A stretch of 64,000 nt of DNA from Prevotella sp. E13-17. Lineage in GTDB: Bacteria > Bacteroidota > Bacteroidia > Bacteroidales > Bacteroidaceae. The translations under genes were made by a program, and so were the position numbers. The notes under the pieces are model-generated. The model was given only the letters and a program-made list of their open reading frames with translations. It was not told the DNA's origin and made no database searches. Where the stretch lies: the NCBI RefSeq assembly GCF_022024035.1, contig NZ_CP091787.1, positions 1,240,001 to 1,304,000 on the forward strand. Direction: 5' to 3'. Below, piece after piece: positions 8,900 to 16,812 of the stretch (positions are counted from its first letter, which is position 1; the number at the start of each line of letters is the position of its first letter).

Positions 8900-9292
8900 A
8901 TGATGAAGAAGTCAATAATAACCCTTGTTGCATTGTTTGCTGTCATGACAGCTGGTGCACAGCAGCCAGATACACTGCGATTCATGAACAGCTATAGGCA
9001 GTTTGTGAACTGTGTCGCAGCAAAACCAATTCTCACCAAGCATGTGGCAGACTCGCTGATAGCGCGCCAAGATACGCTGCGTCGCCAGTATCGTAAGGTG
9101 AAACCTTTGCTCACAAATGCCCAAGTGGAGGAATATAATCGCCTGAAAGGTCGCTACACGAAAAAAATGTTGGAATATCGTGGCAATCGCGTCGGAGATG
9201 GACTTAGTGCCACTGGTGACAGTATTGCCAATACAGCAGGTAGAGTGGGGAGCGCTGTGGGCGGATTCTTCAAAGGATTATTTAATAAATAG
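8900..9292 (+). CDS. Small secreted protein of unknown function
   Basis: I do not recognise a family. From the ATG pair at 8900/8903 the product is about 130 residues. It has a signal peptide ending ...VMTAGAQQ, a charged helical middle, and a glycine-rich amphipathic C-terminus (VGSAVGGFFKGLFNK). An upstream in-frame ATG at 8861 was rejected because it overlaps the -7 box at 8856-8863. A tiny membrane-protein ORF follows 32 nt later and may share the transcript. Confidence 0.65.
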   Translation: MMKKSIITLVALFAVMTAGAQQPDTLRFMNSYRQFVNCVAAKPILTKHVADSLIARQDTLRRQYRKVKPLLTNAQVEEYNRLKGRYTKKMLEYRGNRVGDGLSATGDSIANTAGRVGSAVGGFFKGLFNK

Positions 9293-9324
9293 ATATTCGA
9301 GAATCACCAAAATCGATAGAGACA

Positions 9325-9414
9325 ATGATGAATTACCTGGAAATAGCAGCTGTTGTTATCCTCGTTGTGATAGGTTTTTTTATCTATCGCAACAAAGCAA
9401 ATGAGGAACGTTGA
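9325..9414 (+). CDS. 29-residue single-span membrane microprotein
   Basis: The reading frame ATG 9325 to TGA 9412 encodes 29 residues: a start MMNYLEI, a hydrophobic stretch AAVVILVVIGFFI of about 13-15 residues, then a positively charged end YRNKANEER. The charge pattern (neutral N-terminus, Arg/Lys after the span) fits a small inner-membrane protein. It follows the preceding gene by 32 nt and ends before the NIF3 promoter at 9472. Supported only by composition, position and a double ATG; no family known to me. Confidence 0.45.
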   Translation: MMNYLEIAAVVILVVIGFFIYRNKANEER

Positions 9415-9471
9415 ATTGTTAAAGTTCGTTTAAAGCAGCACGTAAAACGTACTTTTTGATGAAAAAAGTCG

Positions 9472-9479
9472 TAACTTTG
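9472..9479 (+). promoter_or_regulatory. Promoter -7 box of the NIF3 gene
   Basis: TAACTTTG, 23 nt before the GTG start at 9503. No clear -33 element at the normal distance. Confidence 0.6.
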
Positions 9480-9502
9480 CAGTTCAAAACAACGTAGAAA
9501 GC

Positions 9503-10288
9503 GTGAAAATACAACAAGTGCTGAGCGCCCTTGAACAGTTCGCGCCCCTGCCGCTGCAGGAAAGCTGGGATAATGCTGGCTTGCAGATTGGATTAACAGA
9601 GGCGGAGGTTTCAGGGGCATTATTGTGTCTAGACGTGACCGAACGCATACTCGATGAGGCTATTGCCAAGGGATGCAACCTGGTTGTCAGTCACCATCCA
9701 TTGCTGTTTCGCGGACTGAAACAGGTGGTGGGTGCGACTGATGTCCAGCGTACTGTCATGAAGGCCATCAAGAACGATATATGTATCGTTTCTATGCACA
9801 CGAATTTAGATAATGCCCAGGGCGGTGTAAACTTCAAAATCGCTGAGCGGTTGGGACTTGAAAACGTCAAGTTCTTTGCTGAAAAATCTGTCGATGGTCT
9901 GACATGCGGAAGCGGTGTTGTCGGACAACTGCCCGAGGCGATGGCTGCAGACGATTTCGTGTTGATGGTAAAACGTCAGTTGGAGGCCGAGAGTGCCATG
10001 TGCAACGAGTTGCTGCGCCGACCAGTAAAGCGAGTCGCAATATGCGGTGGTGCTGGTGATTTCCTGCTTGATGAAGCTGTAAAACAGGGTGCAGACGCCT
10101 TTCTTACGGGTGAAATGCACTATCATCAGTACTTTGGCTATGAACAGCAGATACAGATTTGTGTGGTCGGTCACTACGAAAGTGAGCACTTCACTTGTCA
10201 ACTTTTCAGCGAGATACTGGCTCAGGCCTGTCCAGAGGTAAAAACCTTTGTTGCAGAGACAAATACAAATCCAATATTATACATTTAA
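9503..10288 (+). CDS. NIF3-like dinuclear metal-centre hexameric protein
   Basis: This 261-residue protein has the NIF3/YbgI metal ligands: H64-H65 in VVSHHPLLFRG, MHTNLDNAQGGVN (about 97-109), and the C-terminal GEMHYH and GHYESE segments. It starts with GTG; no in-frame ATG exists near the conserved start. The family forms toroid hexamers with two metals per subunit. It has been named GTP cyclohydrolase I type 2, but its cellular role is unsettled. The neighbouring zinc-ribbon coiled-coil gene often accompanies it in Bacteroidetes. Confidence 0.88.
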   Translation: MKIQQVLSALEQFAPLPLQESWDNAGLQIGLTEAEVSGALLCLDVTERILDEAIAKGCNLVVSHHPLLFRGLKQVVGATDVQRTVMKAIKNDICIVSMHTNLDNAQGGVNFKIAERLGLENVKFFAEKSVDGLTCGSGVVGQLPEAMAADDFVLMVKRQLEAESAMCNELLRRPVKRVAICGGAGDFLLDEAVKQGADAFLTGEMHYHQYFGYEQQIQICVVGHYESEHFTCQLFSEILAQACPEVKTFVAETNTNPILYI

Positions 10289-10346
10289 GGCCCATGCCCC
10301 TGTGGTGGCCTCCTCCTGCTAAGGAGGATAAGAGGGGGGCTTCATT

Positions 10347-11201
10347 ATGGCAAAGAAAGATCCTACAGACTTGTCAGTAGAAGAGAAACTGAAAACGCTC
10401 TTCCAGTTGCAGACTGCCTTGTCGTCTATCGATGAGAAGAAAGCGCTGCGTGGTGAGTTGCCTCTTGAGGTAGAAGACTTGGAGGCAGAAATCGAAGGCT
10501 TGACCACACGTATTGATCGTATCAAGAGCGAAGTTAAAGATTTTGAGCGTGCCATCTCACAGAAAAAAGGCGAAATCGTTGAGGCTCAGAATAGCGTAGA
10601 GCGCTATAAGCAGCAACTTGATGAGGTTCGCAACAACCGTGAGTACGACACTCTTTCAAAGGAAATTGAATTCCAGTCGTTGGAGATTGAACTCTGCAAC
10701 AAGAAGATTAGCGATGCTCAGAAAATGATTGCCGAAAAGAACCATGAGCTGGAAGCCAGTGAACTGGTGCTTGGCGAGAAGCAGGGCGACCTGGATCTGA
10801 AGAAGAATGAGCTGGACGAAATCATGGATGAGACACGTGCTGAGGAGGAAAAACTGAAAGAAAAGGCACATGAACTGGAGGCTAAGATTGAGCCGCGTCT
10901 GCTCACTTCTTTTAAGCGTATCCGCAAGAATGCTCGCAATGGTCTGGGTATCGTCTATGTACAGCGTGATGCATGTGGTGGTTGTTTTAATAAGATTCCA
11001 CCTCAGCGTCAGTTGGATATCAAAATGCACAAAAAGGTTATCGTATGCGAGTACTGCGGGCGCATTCTTATTGATCCAGAATTAGCAGGTGTAAAGGCGG
11101 ATAAACCTGCCACAGAGGAGAAAAAGACACGTCGTCGCTCGTCAACCGTACGTAAGACTTCAAACTCGAAGAAAAGCTCGGATGCCAACGATATGGACTA
11201 A
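10347..11201 (+). CDS. Coiled-coil protein with C-terminal C4 zinc ribbon
   Basis: The 284-residue protein is mainly a long coiled coil (about residues 15-185, rich in E, K, L) followed by a zinc ribbon with two CxxC pairs, CGGC and CEYC, about 24 residues apart. The tail is basic and serine/threonine-rich (TEEKKTRRRSSTVRKTS). This is the architecture of the CdsZ/zf-RING_7 family, proposed in some bacteria to affect translation, though function here is inferred. A GC-rich repeat-like spacer separates it from the NIF3 gene. Confidence 0.82.
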   Translation: MAKKDPTDLSVEEKLKTLFQLQTALSSIDEKKALRGELPLEVEDLEAEIEGLTTRIDRIKSEVKDFERAISQKKGEIVEAQNSVERYKQQLDEVRNNREYDTLSKEIEFQSLEIELCNKKISDAQKMIAEKNHELEASELVLGEKQGDLDLKKNELDEIMDETRAEEEKLKEKAHELEAKIEPRLLTSFKRIRKNARNGLGIVYVQRDACGGCFNKIPPQRQLDIKMHKKVIVCEYCGRILIDPELAGVKADKPATEEKKTRRRSSTVRKTSNSKKSSDANDMD

Positions 11202-11220
11202 TATCCGATAGCTTTTTATC

Positions 11221-11673
11221 TTAAATTAGTTCGGTATAGTGGGGAATGTTCTGTAAAAAAGAATATTCCCCTTTTTCGTAATCCATGTGGCAGCAGAAAT
11301 GTTGCAGACCGTTGGATACTACTAAGTAGTCAACATGTAACAGGCGGTTATAAACTGTTATTTGGTCGAAAACGCGTTGTGTAATCTCAATCTCTGGGGC
11401 TTTATATTCAATAATCATGATGGGTTGCATCTCCTTATTATATAATAAGGTGTCGCAACGCAGCTTTTTCTCACCTACACGTAGTTCAACCTCATTAGCC
11501 AGCAGCCCTCGGGGGTAGCTTTTCTGCTCAACCAGAAAATGCGTAAAATGCTGGCGCACCCATTCTTCGGGGGTCAGTGCTACGTATTTTCGGCGTAAAA
11601 AGTCGAAAATCTCATATCGCTGGCTGTTCTTGCGCAATTTTATGTCGAACGCAGGTAGGTTTATTCGATTCAT
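11221..11673 (-). CDS. Type I restriction HsdR N-terminal-like (PD-(D/E)xK) protein
   Basis: The ATG at 11673 gives 150 residues and avoids the opposite promoter; the longer frame to 11778 would run across it and into holA. The protein matches the stand-alone HSDR_N-type family: FDFLRRKYVALTPEEWVRQH early, then a nuclease core with RCDTLLY and IIEYKAPE, i.e. the D and ExK residues. Stand-alone forms are common next to holA in Bacteroidales and are not evidence of a restriction system. Function unknown. Confidence 0.8.
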   Translation of the reverse strand: MNRINLPAFDIKLRKNSQRYEIFDFLRRKYVALTPEEWVRQHFTHFLVEQKSYPRGLLANEVELRVGEKKLRCDTLLYNKEMQPIMIIEYKAPEIEITQRVFDQITVYNRLLHVDYLVVSNGLQHFCCHMDYEKGEYSFLQNIPHYTELI

Positions 11674-11678
11674 TTTTG

Positions 11679-11686
11679 TAATTTTG
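11679..11686 (+). promoter_or_regulatory. Promoter -7 box of holA
   Basis: TAATTTTG lies 33 nt before the ATG at 11720 and just outside the divergent gene start at 11673. Confidence 0.7.
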
Positions 11687-11719
11687 CAGCAAAAGTACAA
11701 AAATAATTCTGAAACCGCT

Positions 11720-12748
11720 ATGGCCGAGACCAAAAATGTGACCTTCGAGAGCATTATGCGTGAGCTGATGGACGGCAAATTTCGTCCTATCTATTACTTG
11801 CATGGCGACGAATCATACTATATAGACAAGATCTGTGACTATATAGCAGAGAATGCTTTGAAGCCTGAAGAACGTGACTTCAATCAAACGATTCTTTTTG
11901 GAAGTGATACCAGCGCATCGCAGATTGCTGATGCAGCTCGGCGCTATCCAATGATGGCCGAACGTCAGGTGGTGATCGTGAAAGAGGCTCAGAACCTGAA
12001 AAGCACAGATGCACTTGAGAAGTATATCAAGCAGCCACTGGCCAGTACGGTGCTCGTTGTTTGCCATAAAAACGGCAAGATAGATGGTCGAAAACGTGAG
12101 TTGGTGAAGGCTATACAGGAGGCGGGTGTGCTCTTTGAAAGCAGCAAACTGCGTGAGCGTGAGTTGCCTCATTTCATCGAGAGCTATCTCAAGCGTCGTG
12201 GGGTAGGCATTGATCCTAAGTCGGTCCAGCTCATTGCAGATGCTATTGGAGCCGATTTAAGCCGACTGACCAGCGAACTGGATAAGGTGATGCTCAGCCT
12301 GCCGGAAAACGATCGTCGCATCACCCCACAGGTTGTGGAGGACCAGATAGGGGTGAGCAAAGACTTCAATGGTTTCGAACTGAGAGATGCGATAGTTAAT
12401 CGAAATGTTTTTAAAGCCAATCAGATAATCAACTATTTTTACAAGAATCCGAAGGCTGGAAGCATCTACTCGTTTCTCCCAATGATCTTTAATTACTTCC
12501 AAAATCTGATGCTGGCGTTTTATTCGCCCAAAAAAGGTAGCCAGGAGGGCGTGGCAGAGTGGTTGGAATTGAAATCTCCATGGGCTGCCAAAGACTACAT
12601 GACTGGCATGAGAAATTACTCGGCGATGAAAGTGATGCAGATCATTTCCAAACTACGCGAAATTGATGCCAAAAGTAAGGGTTTGGACAATCCAAATACG
12701 CCTCCAGAGGAGCTAATGAAGGAATTAATTTTCTACATTTTGCACTAA
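11720..12748 (+). CDS. holA: DNA polymerase III delta subunit
   Basis: Starting at ATG 11720 (MAETKNVTFESIM) the product is 342 residues, normal for HolA. It has the delta N-terminal AAA+-like domain (PIYYLHGDESYYIDKI, then RRYPMMAERQVVIVKEAQ) and a C-terminal helical domain with DLSRLTSELDKV. Delta is the wrench of the clamp loader that opens the beta sliding clamp. An earlier in-frame ATG at 11630 is discarded because the promoter box lies inside that extension. A terminator follows at 12785. Confidence 0.92.
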   Translation: MAETKNVTFESIMRELMDGKFRPIYYLHGDESYYIDKICDYIAENALKPEERDFNQTILFGSDTSASQIADAARRYPMMAERQVVIVKEAQNLKSTDALEKYIKQPLASTVLVVCHKNGKIDGRKRELVKAIQEAGVLFESSKLRERELPHFIESYLKRRGVGIDPKSVQLIADAIGADLSRLTSELDKVMLSLPENDRRITPQVVEDQIGVSKDFNGFELRDAIVNRNVFKANQIINYFYKNPKAGSIYSFLPMIFNYFQNLMLAFYSPKKGSQEGVAEWLELKSPWAAKDYMTGMRNYSAMKVMQIISKLREIDAKSKGLDNPNTPPEELMKELIFYILH

Positions 12749-12784
12749 AAAAACACATTTTCCACTCTATTTTTATCTAGAACG

Positions 12785-12808
12785 AGCACTCCTGAGGGGT
12801 GCTTTTTT
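12785..12808 (+). terminator. Rho-independent terminator after holA
   Basis: AGCACTCC (12785-12792) pairs with GGGGTGCT (12796-12803) with one G-T pair and a TGA loop, followed by six T. Confidence 0.85.
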
Positions 12809-13466
12809 GGGTGCTAACTGTCTTTGTATTCAGGCATTTAGATTCATTTTACCCCCTTCAAAACTCGCGTATTTTTAATCGTTCGAATGCTCGCCCAGAA
12901 TTTTCAAGCTATGCGATTTTTGCGTGTTTTGGGCACGCTTAAATTTAGTGTTAGCATTTATTAAGATTTCATTTTCTGAACTTTGAGAGTTTAAAATTCA
13001 AAACTTTCATGCTAATTTAGCATTCAAATAGCTGAAATTTAAGATTTAAAACACTAAATCAAACATAATAAATTTAAATATGAAAATACAAATATCCGTA
13101 TTTAAACTTATATATTCATAAATATGCAACTATGTATATATAGTTTTAAATGACTGAAAAACAATCAGTTAAGTATAATTTGCTATAAAAATTATATCCT
13201 TTACACCCTTATACTCCCCTTATTCGCCGTATATCCTGTATATAGTACCTTTTAGTATGTAAATACCCTATTAAAAGCCAGTTAGTTAGCTAAAAATCAT
13301 TCTAATATAGCTTTGTAATGCTTTAATCATTGAAATTTTAATTTATGAATTTAAACGGGCATATTTACATCTATGCTCTTTTATTTTGCAAATGTAAAAC
13401 AATAAATTCAAAGTTTTATATTTTAAATTTCTCTTTAAATTTGTTGCGCGTATCAAATTTTTGTTT
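12809..13466. other. AT-rich gene-less stretch
   Basis: About 660 bp with no supported gene on either strand. It is markedly AT-rich, with runs such as AAATTTAAGATTTAAAACAC and TATATTCATAAATATGCAAC, many stop codons in all frames and no clear repeats. It may hold upstream activation sites for the HTH gene, an unrecognised RNA, or relic DNA. I see nothing specific. Confidence 0.5.
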
Positions 13467-13474
13467 TACCTTTG
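13467..13474 (+). promoter_or_regulatory. Promoter of the HTH regulator
   Basis: TACCTTTG with a TTG at 13444-13446, a 20-nt spacer as in good Bacteroidetes promoters. The ATG is 43 nt downstream. Confidence 0.75.
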
Positions 13475-13517
13475 TAAACCGAAAGAAAACATGCCTTTTT
13501 AGGCCTAAACCATACTC

Positions 13518-14015
13518 ATGACTGATATGAAGGACAGAATTAGACAGATTATGGAGTCTCAACACATGACTCAACAGGTGTTCGCCGACTTCATAGGAAC
13601 CACCCCAGCAACCCTGAGTGGTATCTTCAATGATCGCACCCGCCCCACCATTAACATCGTAGAAGCCATCAAGAAGAAAATTCCTAACATCAATACCGAT
13701 TGGCTTCTTTTTGGTACTGGCGACATGTATCAGCACTCCTCTACCCCGGATGAGGAGGCACAGTTATCGCCTGAAAATGGTGCTCAAGGGGGGCTTTTTT
13801 CATCCGAACAGATGTTGGATTTCTCTGGAAATCCTGCTCCTATGCCTCAAAATGCGGTTCAGACACCCCATTTTTATAATGGTGTAAGAAATACACACTT
13901 GGAAAATGTGCGCGAAGAGGTAAGAATAGTTGACAAACAGCCTCGTAAAGTTACGGAGATACGGGTTTATTACGATGATCAGACCTGGGAGAGCTTTGTT
14001 CCCTCCAAAAAATGA
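13518..14015 (+). CDS. Helix-turn-helix (XRE-type) transcriptional regulator
   Basis: The 165-residue protein has an N-terminal HTH_3-like domain (residues 4-70: MTQQVFADFIGTTPATLSGI is the helix-turn-helix) followed by a linker rich in Pro, Ser, Gln and Asn and a conserved C-terminal strip EVRIVDKQPRKVTEIRVYYD. Single-domain XRE proteins of this length are found throughout Bacteroidales as chromosomal regulators. A second ATG at 13527 is equally possible. The gene has its own promoter and terminator, so it is a stand-alone unit. Target genes unknown. Confidence 0.82.
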   Translation: MTDMKDRIRQIMESQHMTQQVFADFIGTTPATLSGIFNDRTRPTINIVEAIKKKIPNINTDWLLFGTGDMYQHSSTPDEEAQLSPENGAQGGLFSSEQMLDFSGNPAPMPQNAVQTPHFYNGVRNTHLENVREEVRIVDKQPRKVTEIRVYYDDQTWESFVPSKK

Positions 14016-14052
14016 TAAATTAGCTTGATTTTTTCTTTTATAATTGCTTTTA

Positions 14053-14083
14053 GCCTCCAAATGTTGCATTTGGGGGCTTTTTT
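14053..14083 (+). terminator. Rho-independent terminator after the HTH gene
   Basis: GCCTCCAAATG (14053-14063) pairs with CATTTGGGGGC (14067-14077), one G-T pair, TTG loop, then six T. Confidence 0.88.
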
Positions 14084-14537
14084 CGTCTTATGAGCTTAGC
14101 CTGCTTCGGTAGTGCGGAAGGTATAGCTCGACATCCGGCTTGGAAAGTCAAATTTTCAACCTGTGCGGTTGTTTCTTAGTTCGAACCTTGCGCAGCCCCT
14201 CCCCTCCCATGTAGGGGAGGGGTCGGGGGTGGGGTCAGTGTTGTTGTTCTAACTGCCAATGGAGATACAGACCCCACCCCCCAGCCCCTCCCCTTGAAGG
14301 GAGGGGAGTTCGCGGATGATATATGCAATTTATAGAATATACCCCAAAAAGGAATCTTTCGTACTGCGTGGTTGATAATCCAAGGACTCCGTAGGCGCTC
14401 CTGATACGTGCCGACAGGGTGCTGATGAAGAATTCTCCTTGGAAGCTTTACAAGTCCCCTCCAGCTGCCCTTAATGGGCTTCTCGAGCATGCAACAAGAA
14501 GTGGCTTCGCTTTCTTCTTAATGATGTTGTTTGGAAA
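14084..14537. other. Gene-less stretch holding dispersed repeat copy A1
   Basis: No gene is supported. A 195-bp GC-rich repeat occupies 14115-14309. The rest (to 14537) contains fragments such as CTTTACAAGTCCCC and AATGATGTTGTTTGG. An apparent frame at 14176-14490 on the minus strand is made almost wholly of the repeat and is discarded. Confidence 0.6.
14115..14309 (+). repeat. Dispersed repeat A, copy 1
   Basis: This 195-bp unit recurs at 16813-17006 with only a few changes. Both begin with GCGGAAGGTATAGCTCGAC, contain CCTGTGCGGTTGTTTC and CTGCCAATGGAGATACAGAC, and include two inverted GC-rich arms (CCCCTCCCCTCCCATGTAGG and its partner). A related fragment occurs at 20088. Probably a non-autonomous repeat of this genus. 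Confidence 0.85.
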
Positions 14538-15008
14538 TCAAATTCTCAACGGTGAGAATTGGACATAGGTATCCCTGCTCGCAAGGATGTCCTTGTGAGA
14601 AAAAATACGCCCATAGGGGCTAAAAATAAGCTGTTGTGGGTGGTCAGGCCCTCTTGTTCCGCCGCCAAACAGGTAGATAGACATCTTTTTAATACCTTTT
14701 GTGTTTAGCAGTCGCATGCAGCCACTCTGGGCATCTGACATAAAAATATAGAGGGGAACCTGCGCATTGTTTGTCTCACAGACAACAGAGGTCGGTCGTC
14801 CTTTGTTGGCGTTCGTGCGATATGTGGGATCGGTGAGCTTCTGTAAGTCCAGAAGTTCAGCCTTTCCTGGCGTCTGGTCGAAGTCGTAGGCATAGATGCC
14901 TTCGCTTTCGCCGTGGGTTGTGGTCTCAATGGTCATTGCCAGTGCCTGCTGTGTTTGTGCGCACAGGATGCAGAGCATTGAGATGATAAATATATATAGA
15001 TGCCTCAT
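14538..15008 (-). pseudogene. Truncated 6-phosphogluconolactonase-like (YbhE/lactonase_7) secreted protein
   Basis: From ATG 15008 (the upstream TTG at 15041 lies next to the promoter) the product is 156 residues with a signal peptide. After it, THGESEGIYAYDFDQTPGKA and SVVCETNN resemble the first blades of bacterial beta-propeller lactonases, and GGGTRGPDHPQQLIFSPYG resembles a segment normally about 60 residues further on. Full-length relatives are about 350-390 residues. I infer an internally deleted, truncated relic rather than a working enzyme, but it could be a short secreted protein in its own right. Confidence 0.5.
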
Positions 15009-15051
15009 AGGCAGTATAGTCTTTGGAAGTAATATTTTCAAAATATCTCTG

Positions 15052-15059
15052 CAAAGATA
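15052..15059 (-). promoter_or_regulatory. Promoter -7 box of the lactonase relic
   Basis: TATCTTTG on the minus strand (CAAAGATA on plus), 44 nt upstream of ATG 15008. The retained promoter suggests it may still be transcribed. Confidence 0.65.
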
Positions 15060-15127
15060 GTGTTTTTTTTCGAAAACACCAAAAGTTCTTGAATTTTTTT
15101 CATGCTAAAGCATGAAAGTTGTAAAAA

Positions 15128-15193
15128 CAACCCCCTCTAAATCTCCCCGAGGGGAGACTTAACACCCCTCCCTCGGGAGGGGTTGGGGAGGGG
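15128..15193 (-). repeat. Dispersed repeat B, copy 1 (terminator-like GC-rich arms after smalltalk 1)
   Basis: AACCCCCTCTAAATCTCCCC and the reverse arms near CCTCCCTCGGGAGG form a stem. The block is nearly identical to 17034-17096 and in both cases lies directly behind a smalltalk gene, so module and repeat travelled together. Confidence 0.75.
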
Positions 15194-15292
15194 TTAATTC
15201 ATACAACTTGCCACGCCGAGGCTGGTGGCAATCGCCGTAAGGATGGCGATAATAGTTTGCAATACAAACTTCCAAGTTTCCAGTTTCTTCAT
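15194..15292 (-). CDS. Smalltalk protein, copy 1
   Basis: Reading the minus strand from ATG 15292 gives 32 residues: start MKKLETWKFVLQTIIAILTA, end SLGVASCMN. This matches the Bacteroidetes smalltalk family: a hydrophobic helix, a conserved cysteine near the C-terminus, about 32-33 residues. It is 80-90% identical to copy 2 at 17097. Its usual HU partner is missing: an IS110-type element lies immediately upstream. Function of the family is unknown. Confidence 0.85.
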   Translation of the reverse strand: MKKLETWKFVLQTIIAILTAIATSLGVASCMN

Positions 15293-15313
15293 TGTATAAT
15301 CAAATTTAATTTT

Positions 15314-15321
15314 TATATTTG
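15314..15321 (+). promoter_or_regulatory. Promoter -7 box of the IS110 leader
   Basis: TATATTTG reads into the non-coding leader and then the transposase gene. In known IS110 elements the left end drives a bridge RNA in the same way. Confidence 0.65.
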
Positions 15322-15331
15322 CACTCGTTAA

Positions 15332-15482
15332 CAACATCAAGGAAGTGGAATAAGGCCGATTCTTCATTCGTCATAAGACAGTATACTATGTTCTGCCCCC
15401 ACTCCTTAACATCCGAATCCGGACAGTTCACTGGGCTTTGACCCCGCATTTGCAATGATGGCTCCAAGATGTTTTGATGTTG
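15332..15482 (+). ncRNA. Candidate bridge RNA of the IS110 element
   Basis: The leader between promoter and transposase is closed by a perfect 9-bp long-range stem: CAACATCAA (15332-15340) with TTGATGTTG (15474-15482). Inside, GGAAGTGG (15341-15348) can pair with CCACTCC (15399-15405) with one bulge, and small hairpins form at TCCG/CGGA (15412-15423), GGG/CCC (15433-15444) and CATT/AATG (15447-15457). IS110 recombinases are known to use such a left-end RNA to choose target and donor. The fold is my reading, not computed. Confidence 0.5.
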
Positions 15483-15506
15483 CATATTATTTAAATTGTT
15501 ATTGTT

Positions 15507-16472
15507 ATGACTTACATTGGTATCGACGTCAGCAAGGACACTTTCGTTGTCGCTTATTCTCCAGACAAGAACAGCAAGACGAAGACATTCAAGAACACCA
15601 CCAGAGGTATTCATGAGTTCATCAGGACCATCTCCAAGGGTGAGCACCACTGTATCATGGAGGCCACAGGTAATTACAGTGCTCTGCTTGTCTATCTGCT
15701 TTCAGAGGCAGGTATTACGACAAGCCTGGAGAATCCTCTTAAAGTGAAGAACTTCGCCCGTGCAATGCTATCCACCGTCAAGACAGATGAGATAGATGCC
15801 CGTCTGATTGCTCTCTATGGAGAGAAAATGCAGCCTGCGCCTTACAAGCTCCGCAGCGATGCCATTCTTACACTTAAGCAGAAGCGCACAGTCATTCGCC
15901 AGCTCAAGAAACAACTCATTGCCACAAGGAACCTTAAAGGCTCGATGGAGGCACTGCCGTTCTTCGATGCCAAGTGCAGGAAGTCGGTCGAGAAGACCAT
16001 TGCCTTCCTTGAGAAGCAAGTCAAAGACCTTGAAGAAGATCTTGCATCTCTTGCCAAGTCTGAGTACAAAAAGCAGATGGATTTGCTTACCTCTGTAAAA
16101 GGCATAGGCGTCACCCTTGCTGCTGCACTCATCATGGCCACCGGCGGCTTCACTTACTTTGATAATGCCAAGCAACTCACCCGTCATCTGGGATTGTCGC
16201 CTACATATCAGCAGTCCGGTACTTCAGTCAATTTCAAAGGTCACATCAACCGCAACGGAGACTCTTCTTTGAGGAGTCAGCTCTACGTGGCAGCATTCTC
16301 TTCTATAAGATGTAACACCGAGTGTAGAGCCTGCTATGACCGCTTGCGGTCTAAGGGTAAGCCTGGGAAAGTTGCTGTCATTGCCGTAGCAAATAAACTC
16401 ATTCGGCAGGCTTTTGCCGTTGTCACTCAGGAGAAACCCTATGTCGATGGTTATGTATCTTCAAAGAAATAA
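15507..16472 (+). CDS. IS110-family transposase (bridge RNA-guided recombinase type)
   Basis: The 321-residue protein has the RuvC-like DEDD domain with D7 (GIDVSKD), E52 (MEATG), D94 and D97 (KTDEIDA), then a coiled-coil linker (about 135-195) and the Transposase_20 domain beginning SVKGIGVTLAAALI and containing HLGLSPTYQQSG and NGDSSLRSQL, the usual place of the catalytic serine. Length and motifs are complete, so it is likely active. Family knowledge: such enzymes recombine DNA under guidance of an RNA made from the element. Confidence 0.92.
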   Translation: MTYIGIDVSKDTFVVAYSPDKNSKTKTFKNTTRGIHEFIRTISKGEHHCIMEATGNYSALLVYLLSEAGITTSLENPLKVKNFARAMLSTVKTDEIDARLIALYGEKMQPAPYKLRSDAILTLKQKRTVIRQLKKQLIATRNLKGSMEALPFFDAKCRKSVEKTIAFLEKQVKDLEEDLASLAKSEYKKQMDLLTSVKGIGVTLAAALIMATGGFTYFDNAKQLTRHLGLSPTYQQSGTSVNFKGHINRNGDSSLRSQLYVAAFSSIRCNTECRACYDRLRSKGKPGKVAVIAVANKLIRQAFAVVTQEKPYVDGYVSSKK

Positions 16473-16812
16473 CTCCTGCATTCTCCCGAGGTATATCAGG
16501 ATAGTAAAACTAATACCTAAAAAAACACCGAGGGGGTTGGGGGCGAGAAGCCCCCATAAGAAGCACGATATAGCATTAATTGCTAAATATCGTTAACCAT
16601 ATTCATTTTTCTTATTACAGTTCATAGTGTTATTCGGTTAATTGTTTGTTTTTAAAGGCCTACGGATTATACGGATTTTACAGATTGGATTTTTAACGGA
16701 GTAAAAATTTGTAAAATCCGTAACGCTCGGCTTTGCTACTTTTACAAGGGCGGAACGCCGACTAAAAGAATCCGTAGGTAAAATAAAGTTTTCATTGGTT
16801 GGAACGCCTATG

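Larger units (their letters stand above)
15293..16600 (+). mobile_element. IS110-family insertion element (ends not defined)
   Basis: One DEDD transposase gene (15507-16472) with a 200-nt non-coding leader that has its own promoter and a closed RNA fold. IS110 elements lack long terminal inverted repeats, so the borders cannot be fixed from one copy. The left end is between the smalltalk ATG (15292) and 15314; the right end is somewhere after 16472, perhaps near a hairpin at 16565-16593. Confidence 0.7.

Noticed and set aside
11221..11673. A restriction-modification system
   Set aside because: Only an HsdR N-terminal-like nuclease fold is present; no hsdM/hsdS; stand-alone proteins of this type are common next to holA.
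11630..11720. Longer N-terminus of holA and of the opposite nuclease gene
   Set aside because: Both longer frames run through each other's promoter region; normal family lengths are obtained from ATG 11720 and ATG 11673.
14176..14490. Minus-strand ORF of 104 codons
   Set aside because: Made almost wholly of dispersed repeat A; the protein is low-complexity (LTPPPTPPLHGRGG) and its second copy at 16.8 kb is broken.
15306..15650. Minus-strand ORF across the IS110 leader and the transposase start
   Set aside because: It is antisense to a region already explained by the transposase and its leader RNA, and resembles no family.
16565..16593. Terminator after the IS110 transposase
   Set aside because: A good stem exists (ACGATAT/ATATCGT) but no T run follows; kept only as possible element-end structure.
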